A stretch of 64,000 nt of DNA from Anthostomella pinea (GCA_963556695.1 CAUWAG010000010.1:3658001-3722000); one strand, 5' to 3'. Positions 31,906 to 44,310 are shown, counted from the first letter of the stretch. A program made the numbers and translations. The notes: generated by a model from the letters alone, not told the origin.

Positions 31906-34201
31906 ACATAGGTCACAAGCGAGCGGGACACACAAGCGAGCGGGTGTCACGGAACAGCTGGCAGCTCAGGACGAAGATGCCCATCTATTACTCCAGATGA
32001 ATAAGAATCTACTGGTGAGGAGGGAAGAAGGATCAGAACCACCAGCCAATTCTGGTGGGGGATTAGATCTTCAATCCCGCTCCACAATTATCCATAGTGA
32101 GTGCAGCGGGGCAACGCGTCCACCCCACCAGATCACCTGATGAGCGCACGTACCACCGTGAATGGATGGATGGATGTCAGATCCATCACAGCGGGACACT
32201 TTTACCCACCTTTCAACCAACATGTCCAATAACATAATCACAACGCATTGAATTCAATCTAATTAATCAGATTCCTCTTCTTCAGACGTTTCTATCTCTA
32301 TTGTACAAGTTCCCGCATTATGACCAGTGTTGACGCAAACACTACAACATTGCTCACACGCTGTTGCACTCCTTGGATGACGACTACCTTCACCCATTTC
32401 CTGTCTTGTTAGCTTGATATTATCCTTTGCAGCCTGAAGACCTACTATTTTTTTAACAGAAAGTATTTCTTCTTTTATCAGACAATTTTGTTTTTGTTTT
32501 CTGGCGTTTACCTAATAAGTGATTAGCCTTTTCTAGCTCGCGGACCCAGGAATCAACCAAAGCGACCTTGTGTATAAGACCGTATGTAGCCTTCAAAAAC
32601 GAGCTCAATACATCAATTATTAATATAGGTGAGCTTCTTTAGTGTTTTCTGACTCAATTTTGAATATAAACAGATTGGTTTACCGCTTCTTTAATGGTGG
32701 TAGGCGTTTTTGAAGTCCAAGTATTGGGTGGCAGACTGGAGGCGACGGTATTCGTACAACTGTCATAAGTCCTGCGGCGTTGTGGTGGAATCTGGTGTTG
32801 TATTCTCAAAAAAACAAGGTGAGGAAAGAAAGGAATACAGGTGTGTGCACCCGAATGGCTGCAGCACATATGGTTGTGTCCTTCCTTATCTAATCTACAT
32901 GTGACCTGATGACTAAACATCCATCCATCTAGGTGGATAGGGCTGTACACCGTCACAACAACAGTGACAGCATCCAGCTTCAAAATGACACTTTCTTGGT
33001 CAAAAGGAACAAACCCAGTGGCACTGAAACCTGCTTGAATGTTTCCTGGCGTCATAGCAGCATTGTGTGCTTCACAAAATGCTGTAAGGAAGTCCTCTTC
33101 GAAATGTGGGTTATATAACGCCGGATGAGATCCTTAATCATGCGATCGTACACTCGTTTAAGCGGGCTAAAATAACTGATATCTAAAGGCTAGAGCCTGT
33201 GTGACGAGTGGGCAGGCATATAAAGGGTAATAATGCTATTATTTTGGCAATAATCCTCAAAGATCTGGGAATGGTGGCTTTTGTGACTATCTAAGATGAG
33301 GAGGCGTTTACTGGCAGTCATACACGGTCTGGTATACTTGTCAAAATACTGAATCTATTTTAAACCGATCTTATTTGTAGTCCACCCGTTCTCTGACACA
33401 GCTATCTTGTAATCGCATGGTAATGTTGTGTCGCAATACCATGACGCGAGGTGGGTTTTGCCCTGTAAAATAATGAATGGCAGGACCATCCAACCATCGG
33501 TATTGATAGCAAAAATTGCTATATACCATTACTTATTGCCTTGCTAAGCTAGTCTAGGCCTATCATGTCTTTTGGCGCTTATAATTACCATGCCGGACCC
33601 AATAATGCCCATCATAAACCCAGTCTTGTTGAAGTTATAAATATCCGCTTCTTTGATACCATGTTTTGTAACTGCTGCCGCAACTTAGCAAAACCACGCG
33701 CAATACGCGTCTGGATCTTTGTTCAAGACCCTTGAGTAGTCTATCCTGCAATAAAAATGCGTCCAAAGGCCTGATGTACGTTTGATAAAGTTCTGCATCC
33801 AGGTCTTTCTAAGGCGTCTAGCCCCACGTGTCGCCAATGATTGATTCGTCATATCTTCAATATAAGTGTACCAGGGCGAAAATGCTCGCGCATCCAGGTC
33901 GAGTATAAAGGAGCAAATGGCATTCTTTTCCAAAACCATAAGTTTTAAAGATTTAGGTATGTTATCGCATCGTGATGGTCGGCCGGCAAATTTTTGAGCC
34001 AGTATAGAGATTGGTAGGTGGAAAATTTTAGCAAGCTTTCGAACAGAAATATGGGGGTCTCGTTTTTTTAGCTGTATGTCTGATTTGTTATAACGCGGTG
34101 CCATTGCCGTGGGTGGAGGAATACTGGTTGAAAGTTGAAAGTTGAGATGTTCACGAAAGTGTCCCACTCACTTATGTGTCTTGCTCGCTTGTGACCTACG
34201 T
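31906..34201 (-). mobile_element. pogo/Fot1-type DNA transposon, copy 1, decayed
   Basis: A 2,296-bp element bounded by inverted repeats starting ACRTAGGTCACAAGCGAGC and flanked by TA at both ends (31904-31905, 34202-34203), the target duplication of this superfamily. Transposase fragments on the minus strand: an N-terminal helix-turn-helix part at 33685-34107 (MAPRYNKSDIQLKKRDPHIS; LATRGARRLRKTWMQNFIKR), a DDE part around 33545-33660 (ADIYNFNKTGFMMGIIGSG) and a C-terminal piece at 32654-33055. The catalytic Asp of the usual NFDETGF motif reads Asn, and several stops interrupt the frame. A 246-bp LTR-like insertion sits near the left end. This copy cannot encode a working transposase. Confidence 0.85.
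31945..32190. mobile_element. LTR-like insertion inside transposon copy 1
   Basis: 246 bp absent from copy 2 at the matching place. It begins TGTCACGG and ends CATCACA, the TG...CA boundary of long terminal repeats. It is flanked by identical 5-bp direct repeats GCGGG (31940-31944 and 32191-32195). No internal genes exist, so it reads as a solo LTR nested in the older DNA transposon. Confidence 0.55.
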
Positions 34202-34203
34202 TA

Positions 34204-36710
34204 TCTCTACTAATAATAATAGCACCGCGTTATAACAACTTAGACTTACAGCTAGCTATTTAAGCTAAACGACGTAACCCTCATATTTTTATATTTCAAT
34301 TTGTAAAACTCTTCAACATCCCTTATTCCACTTTAAGTAATAAAATTAAAAAAAGCTCATTATAACGTGATAGAATGCTTAATACTTTAATATTTATGAA
34401 TAAATCTTTTTTTGCTATTTTCCTTTTTATTTTTAACTTAGATATGCAAGCAGTTCTACCCTGGCATAATTATATTAAAAGTATAGAAAATTAATTATTA
34501 GCAGTGCATAAGATTGAACGCATTAAAAAAAACTAGACGCGGAACTTTATTAAACATATACTAGGCTTTTGGACGCGGTTTTATTGAAAAATAAACTATT
34601 AAAGGGATTTAAACAAAATTTAAATGCGTATTACGCGTAGTTTTACTAAGTTAAGGCGGTAATCGCAAAATGTAGATATTTACAACTTTAATAAAACTAT
34701 ATTTATAATAAGTATTATTAATTTTAGTATAGTTGTTATAAGCTGTGATGGTTCCACCATCCATCAGGTCTAGCGATGGTTCCCATGGTCCCCGGGTCAC
34801 GTGACTTGGCACGTGACTGATTGGATGATAGGTTGATCCATACCCTGGTGGGTCTGGTGAGGGACGACTGCCCACATCTAGCTGCCCACCAATTTGGGTG
34901 CATCTCAAGATCTTTCTTTTCCTTCAACTAGAGTTTGTTATACGTTAATAGTCAATAAAGGTCTATGTATCCTTCCAATACATTTACGAAATTATGATAT
35001 AAGCGCTAAAAGATATAACAGGCTTAAATAAGCTTAATAAGGTAATAAAAATAGTTTATAGTAATTTTTTTATTAATATTAATAGTTACGTAGTTTTGCC
35101 GTTCACTATTTTATAGGGTAAGACTTACTTTGCGTTATAACATTGCGACATAATATTATTACGCGATTAAAAAGTAGCCGTGTTTAATAACCAGTAGATT
35201 ATAAATAAAATCGGTTTAAAATGAATTTACTATTTTAATAAGTCTATTAAACCGTATATAACTGCCAGTAAACGCATCTTTAACTTAAATGGTTATAAAA
35301 GCTATGATCTGTAAGTCTTTAAAAACTATTGTCAAAATAATAGCATTATTACTTTTTATATGCTTGCTTAATCGTTATATAAGCTTTAGCCTTTAATTTT
35401 TAATTATTTTGACCCGCTTAAACGAACTTATCTGGCGTTATGTTATCTAAGTTTTAAAATATGACTTTTTCATAGCGTTTACATAATATATAACGATGTT
35501 ATAACGTTAAAAAAACATTTAAGCAGGTTTAATTACTACTAGCTTTGTTTTTTTTTTAATTTAAAAAGGATTATTTTAATACTAAATGCTATTATTATCG
35601 TATAAATACCATTATTAAACCTGAATTTGCTACTTACTATTTAAACTTTAAAACCACTTGTTATTATTATTATTAATAAAGCAATAGCTTAGTCCGTTTA
35701 TACAAAAAATTAGATTAAAAACTACTGAAAAAGCTTACTTTTATTAATGTTTAGTGTATTAAACTCGTTTTTATAAACTACGTATAGTCTTATGCATAAA
35801 GTCGCTTTAGTTAATTCCCAAACCCGCGAGCTAAAAGAAGCTAATTGCTTACTAAACAAACGTCAGAAAATAAAAACAAACGTCTAGTAAAAAGAAAAGT
35901 ACTTTCCATTAAAAGTGCAGTAAGTCTTTAAGTTATGAAAGATAGTATTAAGCTAGCAAAATAAGAATTATGTAAAAATAGTCGTTATTTAAAAAGAGTG
36001 GCAGCGCGTAAGTAACGTTATAATGTTTAGGGCAATACTAGCTATAATACGCGAACTTATATAATAGAAAGAAAAACTTTCAAAAATGAATAACTAAATT
36101 AAATTAAATGTGTTACAGTCAAGTTATTTAACATGTTAATTAAAAGCTTTGTAATAGCTCGCAGGTTGCTTATATTTCCAGCTCGCTTGTTATCTACATT
36201 AAAATATTTACATAGTAGTAAAGAAGCTATAAAAACTTAGCTTTAAATAAACTTTAACCCTTTATTAACTAGCTACCTTTATCTTTTTAGACATTTAGAA
36301 ATATCTTTCTATACCGCCAATTATAAAATAAGCGCGTTTCGTAGTGAGTTATTAAAACAACTATAATTAAAAGCTTTAACTCGTTTAAAGCTATAATATA
36401 ATGTCGTTATGTCCATCTAAACCCGTTAGTTATACTATTTTATATATATAATTAAAATTATTAATCGATAAGGATTTAACGTAATTATAATAACTTTTAT
36501 AAAAGCTTAGTTAATTCGAATAAATTATATTAAACTAAGTTAAAACAATTATAATTAAGTTAAATAAAACGCTATTTTAGCTTAAAAGTTAAAGAAATAA
36601 AGCAGATTATTACTAGGTTTTAAACTGGTTAACGTATCATTTTTAACGCCGTGAAACTCTTACTTATTCTCGGGTTTTTTGAGTATAAATTAGTTATAAT
36701 ATTAATTTAT
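34204..36710. repeat. AT-rich block between the two transposons
   Basis: About 2.5 kb of extreme AT-richness with no open frame and no readable ancestor. It is consistent with repeats mutated beyond recognition by RIP. A normal-composition island of about 190 bp at 34738-34930 interrupts it. Confidence 0.65.
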
Positions 36711-36712
36711 TA

Positions 36713-38575
36713 ACGTGGATGACAAGTGAGCGGCAATTACAAGCGAACGGCAACTTTTCACTAACCTTCCAACCAACATGTCAAATAACTCGACCACAAT
36801 GCATTTAATTCAATCTAATCAATTGGATTCTTCTTCTTTATACGTTTCTATCTCTGTTGTACAAGTTCGCGTATTATGGCCAGTGTTGCCGCAAACGCCA
36901 CAACGTCGCTCACGCGCTACCGCCCTCCTTGGACGACGACTACCTTCACCCATTTCCTGTCTTACCAGCTCACCACCATCCTTTATAGCCTGGAGACCTA
37001 CTACATCTTTAACAAAAAATATTCTTCTTTTTATTAAATGTTTGTTTTTTATTCTTTAGCATTTACTTAGTACGTGATTGGCCTCCTCTAGCTCGCAGAC
37101 CCGGGAATCAACCAAAGCGACCTTATGCATAAGACCATATGTAGCCTTTAAAAATGAGCTCAATGCATCAATTATTGATGTAGGTGAGCTTCCCTGGTGG
37201 TTTCTGACTCGATTTTGGATATAAACCGACTGGTTTATCGCTTCATTGATTGTGGTAGGCGTTTTTGATGTCCAAGTAATGGGTGGCAGATTGGGGTCTG
37301 GCGACAGTGTTCGTACGACAGCGACAGCATCCAGCTTCGAAATGACACTTTCTGGGTCAAAAAGAACAAGCCCAGTGGCACTGAAACCTGCTTGAATGTT
37401 TCCTGGCGTCATAGCAGCATTGTGTGCTTCACAAAATGTTGTAAGGAAGTCCTCTTCGAAATGTGGGTTATATAACGCCGGATGAGATCCTTAATCATGC
37501 GATCGTACACTCGTTTGAGCGGGCTAAAATAACTGATATCTAAAGGCTAGAGCCTGTGTGACGAGTGGGCAGGCATATAAAGGGTAATAATGCTATTATT
37601 TTGGCAATAATCCTCAAAGATCTGGGAATGATGGCTTTTGTGACTATCTAAGATGAGGAGGCGTTTACTGGCAGTCATACACGGTCTGGTATACTTGTCG
37701 AAATGCCGAATCCATTCCAACCCAATCTCATTTGTAGTCCAACCGTTATCGGACACAGCCACCTTCCAATTGCGTGGTAATGTCGTGTCGCAATATCATG
37801 ACGTGAGGTGGGTTTTACCCAGTAGAATGATGAGCGGCGGGACCACTCAACCATCAGCATTGACAGCAGAAATTGCTGTAGACCATTCCCTGTTAACAGC
37901 CTTACTGAGATTGTCTAGGCCTACCACGTCTTTCGGCATTTGTAACGACCATGCCGGACCCAATAATGCCTATCATAAACCTAGTCTCGTTGAAGTTATA
38001 AATATCCGCATCTTGGATACCATATTTTGCGATTGCCGCTACAACTTGGCAAAATCACGCGCGATACGCGTCTGGATCTTCGTTCAAAACCCTCTTGTAG
38101 TCCATCCTCTAATGAAAACGCGTCCGGAGGCCTGGTATACGTTTAATGAGGTTCCGCATCCATTTCTTTCCAACGCGTCCATCCCCACGTGCTGCCAACA
38201 ATTGATTCGCTATATCTTTAATATAACTGTACCGGGGTGGAAATGCTCACGTATCCAGGTCAAGAATGAAGGAAAGAATGGCATTTTCTTCGGAAACCGT
38301 AAGTTTCAAAGTATTGGGCATGCTATCGCGTCGTGATGGTCAGCCGGCCATTCTAGCCTTCAAGGTATTATATGGGACATGGAAAGTCTTAGAAAGCTTG
38401 CCAATAGTAATATGAGGGTCGCATCGCTTAGTTTGGACAGCAAGCTGTAAGTCTGATTCGCTATAACGCAATGCCATTATTATTGGTTGATCAATTAGGA
38501 ACCTTGATTGAAAGGTTAGATGGCTGGTGAAAAGTTGCTGTTCGCTTGTAATTGCCGCTCGCTTGTCATCCACGT
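36713..38575 (-). mobile_element. pogo/Fot1-type DNA transposon, copy 2, decayed
   Basis: 1,863 bp with near-perfect terminal inverted repeats of about 55 bp beginning ACGTGGATGACAAG and flanked by TA. Transposase pieces on the minus strand: the helix-turn-helix start at 38343-38480 (MALRYSESDLQLAV; HITIGKLSKTFHVPYNTLKA), the DDE region (DIYNFNETRFMIG) near 37960-38020, a middle DDE part at 37547-37762 (GWTTNEIGLEWIRHFDKY; RLLILDSHKSHHSQIF; LYMPAHSSHRL) and a C-terminal part at 37056-37412. Stops and frame breaks separate them. The changes are mostly G to A on the coding strand. It is about the usual length for the family, so it is complete in extent but inactive. Confidence 0.88.
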
Positions 38576-38577
38576 TA

Positions 38578-39687
38578 GTAGTTATTAAATCCTATATATA
38601 TACGGGCCTGTTCTGTTTGCTTTATAACGCTAGCAGTTTCAACGCTATCCTTTACTATTAAACACACTTTAATAGGTAGACTTAAACGAAATGCTTTCTT
38701 TGTGTTGAATGGAAGCCGGAAATAGACACCGGAAGATCTCCAGTGGGGCAGAGACGCACAGGGCATCTGACCCACCAAGAAGAAAGATGATCAATCTCTG
38801 TAGGCTGAAGAAGCAGAGCAGAACAAGAAGAAGAACAGAACACACTTGACAACCTGAATAATCTGAACTCGCTTTTGCAAACTTATTATTATTAGTGAAA
38901 CTCCAGTCAAGATGACCCGACTGCTAACGACCCGCGACCCAGGTCCTCGTCGCGAGAAAGCCCAGTGGCACTTCTCAGCCTTGGCAACCCTGGCATAGCG
39001 ACGATAATAATAAGATAAGGAAATCCTCTACCATATTAAGTACCTATCATCCTGATTCCTGAGCATTCCCAAAGTCCCTGACTACTGTTCCTCCTCTAGA
39101 ACTAGTATACCGGTACCTACTATACTAGCAGTAGCCCGCGGATGGCTGATCCCTCGATCCCAGGACGGTCACTAGTGGGGTAGAACAATAACGCGTTCCA
39201 TGGGTTTGGCGTCAGCTTGCGCCGTACAGATACGTGCCTGCCTGTCAGAGTCCAGACCATCAGACAAGACGGCAGGAATGGCCTCATCACATTACCCCTG
39301 CTGTGGGGATTCGTCCGAGGCGTCGGTCCCGACAAAGGAACCAGGCTGCCAGGCGGGCAAGGTAGAGGATCGGTAGCTTGTATAATTGCAAGGTCATCTT
39401 TTCCTCCGCCATCCGGCGTCCGAGCACCGCCTACTGCTCACCTTATCCCTCCCCATGCGTGTCTCACTGAAAACGGGCGTCCTGCTTCCTTCACCACGCA
39501 CCCAGTTATATCTATATGATAGTCAGGACATCTCCTGTTGCTCTTCACCCCACCCACACCCTTCCAAGAACATCATCAGGGTTGTCCTTCGCTCATCCCC
39601 TACCAGTTTAGGCCACACGTCGAGTCTGGTTCCTTTCACGCTGTCCTTCCGTTTTTGATACCCCTTACTCGTTGATCTACCGCAGAC
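38578..39687. other. Intergenic, about 1.1 kb
   Basis: Composition returns to normal within 100 bp of transposon copy 2. The final part is pyrimidine-rich and runs into the AMID-like start codon, so it should hold that promoter. No other feature. Confidence 0.4.
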
Positions 39688-40926
39688 ATGGCGGACACTA
39701 AGAAGAGCATAATCGTGCTGGGCGGCTCCTATGCAGGGGTGTCCATCGCTCACAACCTGCTGAAGCACGCCATCCCCAACCTACCATCCAAGGAGTCGTA
39801 CGAGGTCGTCCTGATTAGCACCACGTCACAGGCCATGTGCAGGCCGGCCTGCCCTCGAGCGCTGATATCGGACGACCTGTTCGACCAATCCCGGCTCTTC
39901 GTCAGCATCCCAGAGCAGTTTAAGCAGTACGGGGCCAACTTCCGCTTCATCCAGGGCACGGCCACGGAGCTGGACCACAGCGCCCGCGTCATCACCTTTG
40001 ATCTAAAGGCCGGCGGTACTGAGAAGCTGCCGTTCCACGCGCTCGTCATCGCCACGGGGGCGGCCACGGCCTCACCCCTTCTTGGCTTCACGGGAGATGA
40101 GGACGGCTTACGCGCCAGCTGGGCCGAGTTCCGCAAGGCCCTCCCCGCCGCAAAGAGCATCGTCGTCGCGGGCGGCGGTCCAACAGGCGTCGAGACCGCC
40201 GGCGAGCTGGGCGAGCACCTGAACGGCCGCGCCGGCTACCTCAGCTCCAAGCTGGAGAACCCCAAAGTGCCTATCACGCTCGTGACGGCGGGCTCGGAGC
40301 TTCTGCCGATCCTGCGGACCTCGCTCGCGAGGAAGGCTGAGGACATGCTCACCAAGGTTGGCGTTACCGTGGTCAAGAACGCGCGCGTCACGGCCGTCGC
40401 GCCGGAACACGCCGGCACGGGCACCGTGGCGGCCAAGACCACGGTGACGCTGAGCACGGGCAAGACGCTCGAGGCGGACCTGTACATTCCGGGGTGCGGC
40501 ACGACGCCCAACACGGGCTTCCTGTCCAAGGACCTGCTGGCTGCGGACGGGCGCGTGGACACCAACGCCGCGACGCTGCGCGTCGACAAGGCCGGGCCGC
40601 GCATCTACGCCATCGGCGACGTGGCCAACTACGCGCGACCGGCCGTGCACTTGATCCTCGCCGCTGTGCCGGTACTCGCAGTAAACATCAAGAAGGACCT
40701 GCTGCTCGACGCGGGCAAGGACAAGGCCGCCGTTGGCGAGGACCGCGTCTACAAGGAGGACACCAAGGAGACGCAGATGGTGCCCATCGGCAAGAGCAAG
40801 GGCGTCGGGGCCGGCGGCGGGTTCGCCTTGCCGAGCTTCATGGTCTGGTTGATCAAGGGCCGCGATTACTGGCTCTGGACAGTGGGAAAGCTGTGGAGCG
40901 GGCAGCAGTGGAACAAGGAAGGCTAA
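39688..40926 (+). CDS. AMID/AIF-like FAD-dependent NAD(P)H oxidoreductase
   Basis: Intronless, 412 residues. An FAD-binding Rossmann start (SIIVLGGSYAGVSIAHNLL) is followed by LISTTSQAMCRP, the ALVIATGAATASP segment, a second nucleotide-binding fold (SIVVAGGGPTGVETAGELGE) and the FAD-closing motif YAIGDVANYARP. The C-terminal end FMVWLIKGRDYWLWTVGKLW resembles fungal AMID-type proteins and may be amphipathic and membrane-associated. Members oxidise NAD(P)H with an FAD cofactor, some at mitochondria, and have been linked to cell death. The family is clear; the physiological role here is inference. GC content is high relative to the transposon region next door. Confidence 0.92.
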   Translation: MADTKKSIIVLGGSYAGVSIAHNLLKHAIPNLPSKESYEVVLISTTSQAMCRPACPRALISDDLFDQSRLFVSIPEQFKQYGANFRFIQGTATELDHSARVITFDLKAGGTEKLPFHALVIATGAATASPLLGFTGDEDGLRASWAEFRKALPAAKSIVVAGGGPTGVETAGELGEHLNGRAGYLSSKLENPKVPITLVTAGSELLPILRTSLARKAEDMLTKVGVTVVKNARVTAVAPEHAGTGTVAAKTTVTLSTGKTLEADLYIPGCGTTPNTGFLSKDLLAADGRVDTNAATLRVDKAGPRIYAIGDVANYARPAVHLILAAVPVLAVNIKKDLLLDAGKDKAAVGEDRVYKEDTKETQMVPIGKSKGVGAGGGFALPSFMVWLIKGRDYWLWTVGKLWSGQQWNKEG

Positions 40927-41836
40927 TGGTCTTGTGGTAATGGACAGAGTCTGCTGTTGTAATTTGATATCCCCTCTTTTGTCACGCTGGAGAAGGAGCA
41001 GCAGCTTTATAGAGTGGAGAACGGGGCCGATGCAGTTGATAATACCTATTAAAGTCTATGAAATTAGTCGGCAAAAGACTGCATGTTTTTGGACAGGCGA
41101 GCAGGGCGCTATCAAAGCATTTGTAAAAATAGCCTTGAGAATAATAGTAGGAGCATATCCATTTACTGAGTGCTAACTTACCGCATAACGGCGGGGGCAT
41201 GAAGTTGGGACAGCCCCCAAGTTGGAACAGTTTCCCCACCAAAAGGCCACAGTTGCACCCTGTTGGATTAAAGGTACGCCTAGAAGGCACCTTGACAGGT
41301 AGACAATGGAACCTAGTTGTTCCGTCCCGATCCAGCCCCCTCTGGCACAAAACTGCCACGGTCGCACAAGGACACTCTAGACAGAGAGAATACACACACA
41401 CACTTCACTCTGATGCCTCGGGGGTGTCCCGGGGTTCATTATAGCAGCTGCTGCTGCTTGGATCTCCGCTGTCTTCATTATATGCTCGTTTGTGAGGGTC
41501 TTTCGTCGGTTCACAGGCCAAAGAACGGCAGTACGCTATTCCAAACGCACGATAGCCTCCGTGGCTTCTTTGAGGGCCTTAGCCAGGCAACTGAGGAACC
41601 ATACTTTGCTAATAGGAGCCGAATCGTTTCACTGACCGAGCTGGTTGATGAGGCGGCTGTAGGCGGCTTTCACCACAGAGAACACGGTCAAATCCAGGGA
41701 CTGGAAGGTATAAGACTACCTCAGCGAAATAACTACTAATTAGCACATAACCTACCATATAGGCAGGAAAAAAGCTCAGATAAACGTTATTTATATAGCA
41801 CAGATATATGAATTCATCCGAGCAATGGCTGCTATG
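40927..41836. other. Intergenic, about 900 bp
   Basis: AMID-like gene 3' region followed by unremarkable DNA up to the probable LTR. Small frames only, none recognisable. Confidence 0.35.
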
Positions 41837-42299
41837 TGTTACGAACCAACAAATACCACGGCCTGTTGGAGGGCCAAGGGGAGTACACCAAGAACCAATA
41901 GAATCAGAAGCCAGGAACAGAACAATGGGTATTACGGATTACATAACAAAAGTCACATGACGGATCACTGGATCAGGGAGTGAGCCAGTGAGCATCACTC
42001 TGGGACAAGGTGATCCTACTCCATCAGTGAGGGAGAGATTGGATATATAAGGACGGACATTTCCTAGCTAGATAGATAGACAGCCTCTGCCTCAGTGATC
42101 AATTTAAGCATCTTAGCCAACCCTAAGGTGGGAGAAATCTCCTGACGACTCGACTACACAGTGAACCCATTCCAGACCAAGCCCCAACATCTGAGTGTCT
42201 TCTAGTTGACAGAAGCCTCTATCGTCCTTTGTGTTGACTTACCTCAGAACACAAACCTTATAGAACCCTTTAGCCTCATAGGTTAGACGGCTCGTCACA
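41837..42299. mobile_element. Probable solo LTR
   Basis: 463 bp starting TGTTACGA and ending TCGTCACA, which form a short inverted repeat with one mismatch and the TG...CA limits of an LTR. It contains a TATATAAGGA promoter-like box at about 42045. No internal retrotransposon genes are adjacent. The flanking 5-mers (CTATG and GTTTG) do not match well, so the exact ends or the single-insertion history are uncertain. Confidence 0.42.
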
Positions 42300-42490
42300 G
42301 TTTGCAGGAATGCGGGAGGCTTTAAAGGCTTCACCTTAGCGCGTCTTCTCCACGGACTACCGGTACGGACCTGCCCGAGTCAGTTATCTCAGAACCCCTC
42401 CATTCCGCAGATTTACAGTCTACAACAACCGAGCCCGTCTGTTCGCACTCACCCAACACCTTCACTACTCACCCCAGCTCATCCATCATC

Positions 42491-43548
42491 ATGCCTATCG
42501 GCTGGTACCTCGCCCAGGGTCTGCACCCGCTCGGCCCCTCCAGCAGCGACGACGAGGAGGGTCCCTGTGAGCTGCCCAATGGCAAGATTGTCTGCGGTTC
42601 GCACGGCCTCGTCACGTGTGGAAGATGTTGCACGAGCTACGACTTCGGTGACAACGACGAATTTGAGGAAGACAAGGAAGACGGCGTCGAGGGTGACGAC
42701 GAGCTCTTTCCCAACACCTTGGCCCGTCTTCTCAGAGAGCGTGGGGTTATCCCGAACCAGCTTGACGAGACCGACTCCGAGGCGCCACATATGCCAGACC
42801 GCTTCGGCCCCGAGATGAGGAGAGGTACTGGCCGGGTGTTTCCTACGGTGTTCACTCCGCCCTCGGTTCACATCACCCCGGCTGAGCTGTTCCACGGCAA
42901 AGCTACTTATGCTCGATTGACCAGGTAAAACAGCCCAGACATGCATGCAAATTGTTCGAGCTGGCATGGTTTCGCAGCAGGGCAGGAGTATTGACGTGTC
43001 AAGTAGATACATCCACCGAGACGACCCCCGAAAGGTCCTTCTCCTCACCGACGGCGCATGCCTAACAACGGCCAGCCGAACCCCAAAGCCGGCTGGGCAT
43101 TCGTCCACGGCCCGGGCCTCCAAGGCCAGCCCGCCCGGGTGGAGCAGCGGGGTCCATTCGGCGACGAGGGCGCCCAGACCAGCAATAACGCCGAACTCCG
43201 CGCCGTCATCGGCGCGCTGCGGTTCCGGCACTGGCCCGGAGAGGGCTTCCGCACCGTCGTCATCACTCCGAGTACGCGGTCCTGGGCGCGACGAAATGGG
43301 CTAAGACGTGGATTAAGAATGGGTGGAAGACCAGTAGCGGCAAGAACGGCAAGACGAACGTCAAGAATAGGGACTTGTGGGAGATGCTGCTAGGCGAGGT
43401 CGAGCGACGGGAGGAGCAGGGCCTCAAGATTCAGTTTTGGCGCATACCGAGGGAGTGGAATGGTGTTGCTGACGCGGCGGCCAAGAAGGCTTCGGCGGAG
43501 GACGAGGCCCCTGGTCAGTGGGAGGAGATGATGGGTCTCTGTATCTGA
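42491..43548 (+). pseudogene. RNase H-like gene copy 1, frameshifted
   Basis: Exon 1 at 42491-42924 encodes MPIGWYLAQGLHPLGPSSSD, a Cys-rich segment (GPCELPNGKIVCGSHGLV then TCGRCC), an acidic stretch and RRGTGRVFP. Exon 2 starts at 42986 and encodes the RNase H fold: YIHRDDPRKVLLLTDGA, GWAFVHGPGLQGQPARV, NNAELRAVIGALRF, then SEYAVLGATKWAKTW and WNGVADAAAKKA, ending at 43548. Two frame breaks occur. One, of a single base, comes just after LLTDGA (about 43060). The other is near 43266, where bases normally encoding the third catalytic Asp before SEY are missing, judged against the paralogue at 56775-57912. Three of the four expected acidic residues remain visible. Recently decayed and probably not translated full length. 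Confidence 0.72.
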
Positions 43549-44310
43549 TGCGGTTGAGCTGATCACTTGTACCCTGCGGAGAGCATTGTGGCACAGTGCG
43601 CATGAGTTAGTATTGGACGGGGGAAGCTACGGGTTCAGCCCTGGAATGCTCAAGGATGTCCAGTATTGACGGTGTTGGCTGTGTTGATTCACCCTGTCAG
43701 CCAGGCTGTACCATCACTGCGCCATCCACACTTGAGTCTGCGGTGTTGACGAATACGAAGTCACATCGTTCTACAGTACCGTCCATGAACTAGGCAGAAG
43801 ATTGCCAGGAATTCACAAGTGTGGAGGTCACAACGTTAGTCAGTGGCAAGAAACGGTGGATTCCAGGTTGTTGGCTCTGCTCCACCGCCACGTCGATTCA
43901 CGATGACGGGTTTTATGGTACTCGAGCCTCACCAGCTCGTCTGTTCGGTACCGAGGCATATGAGTACTGGGTATCATGCTCATCGCAAAAGCTCAGCATA
44001 GGATGACTAGACTTGCTAGGCGACTGTTGGGTAGCACTCCACATCCTGATGAAGATCCGCTCATGCAGCTCGAATGACTCCGAGTCTCAAGTGTCAGCCG
44101 CTCCCCTATCTGCGTATGTCGTGGAAGGTTGGCATGCAGTTGGCTTAAGTATGTGGTCCACCCCGCATTTCCCTCTCCACCAAAACTTTTGGCTGACTCA
44201 AAAAACCTTTGAACATCATCGTCAACATTGGGTATGAAAGAAGAAGTCATCCTAGATACTTTCGAAACATTTCCAAAAGTGACTACATCAACAGTACGAT
44301 AACTGAAGAT
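43549..44310. other. Intergenic, about 760 bp
   Basis: Downstream of RNase H copy 1 and upstream of the hydrolase gene. It probably holds the latter's promoter. Nothing else recognised. Confidence 0.35.

Noticed and set aside
34738..34930. GC island as a solo LTR
   Set aside because: It begins near TGTGATGG but no matching CA end or target duplication could be found.
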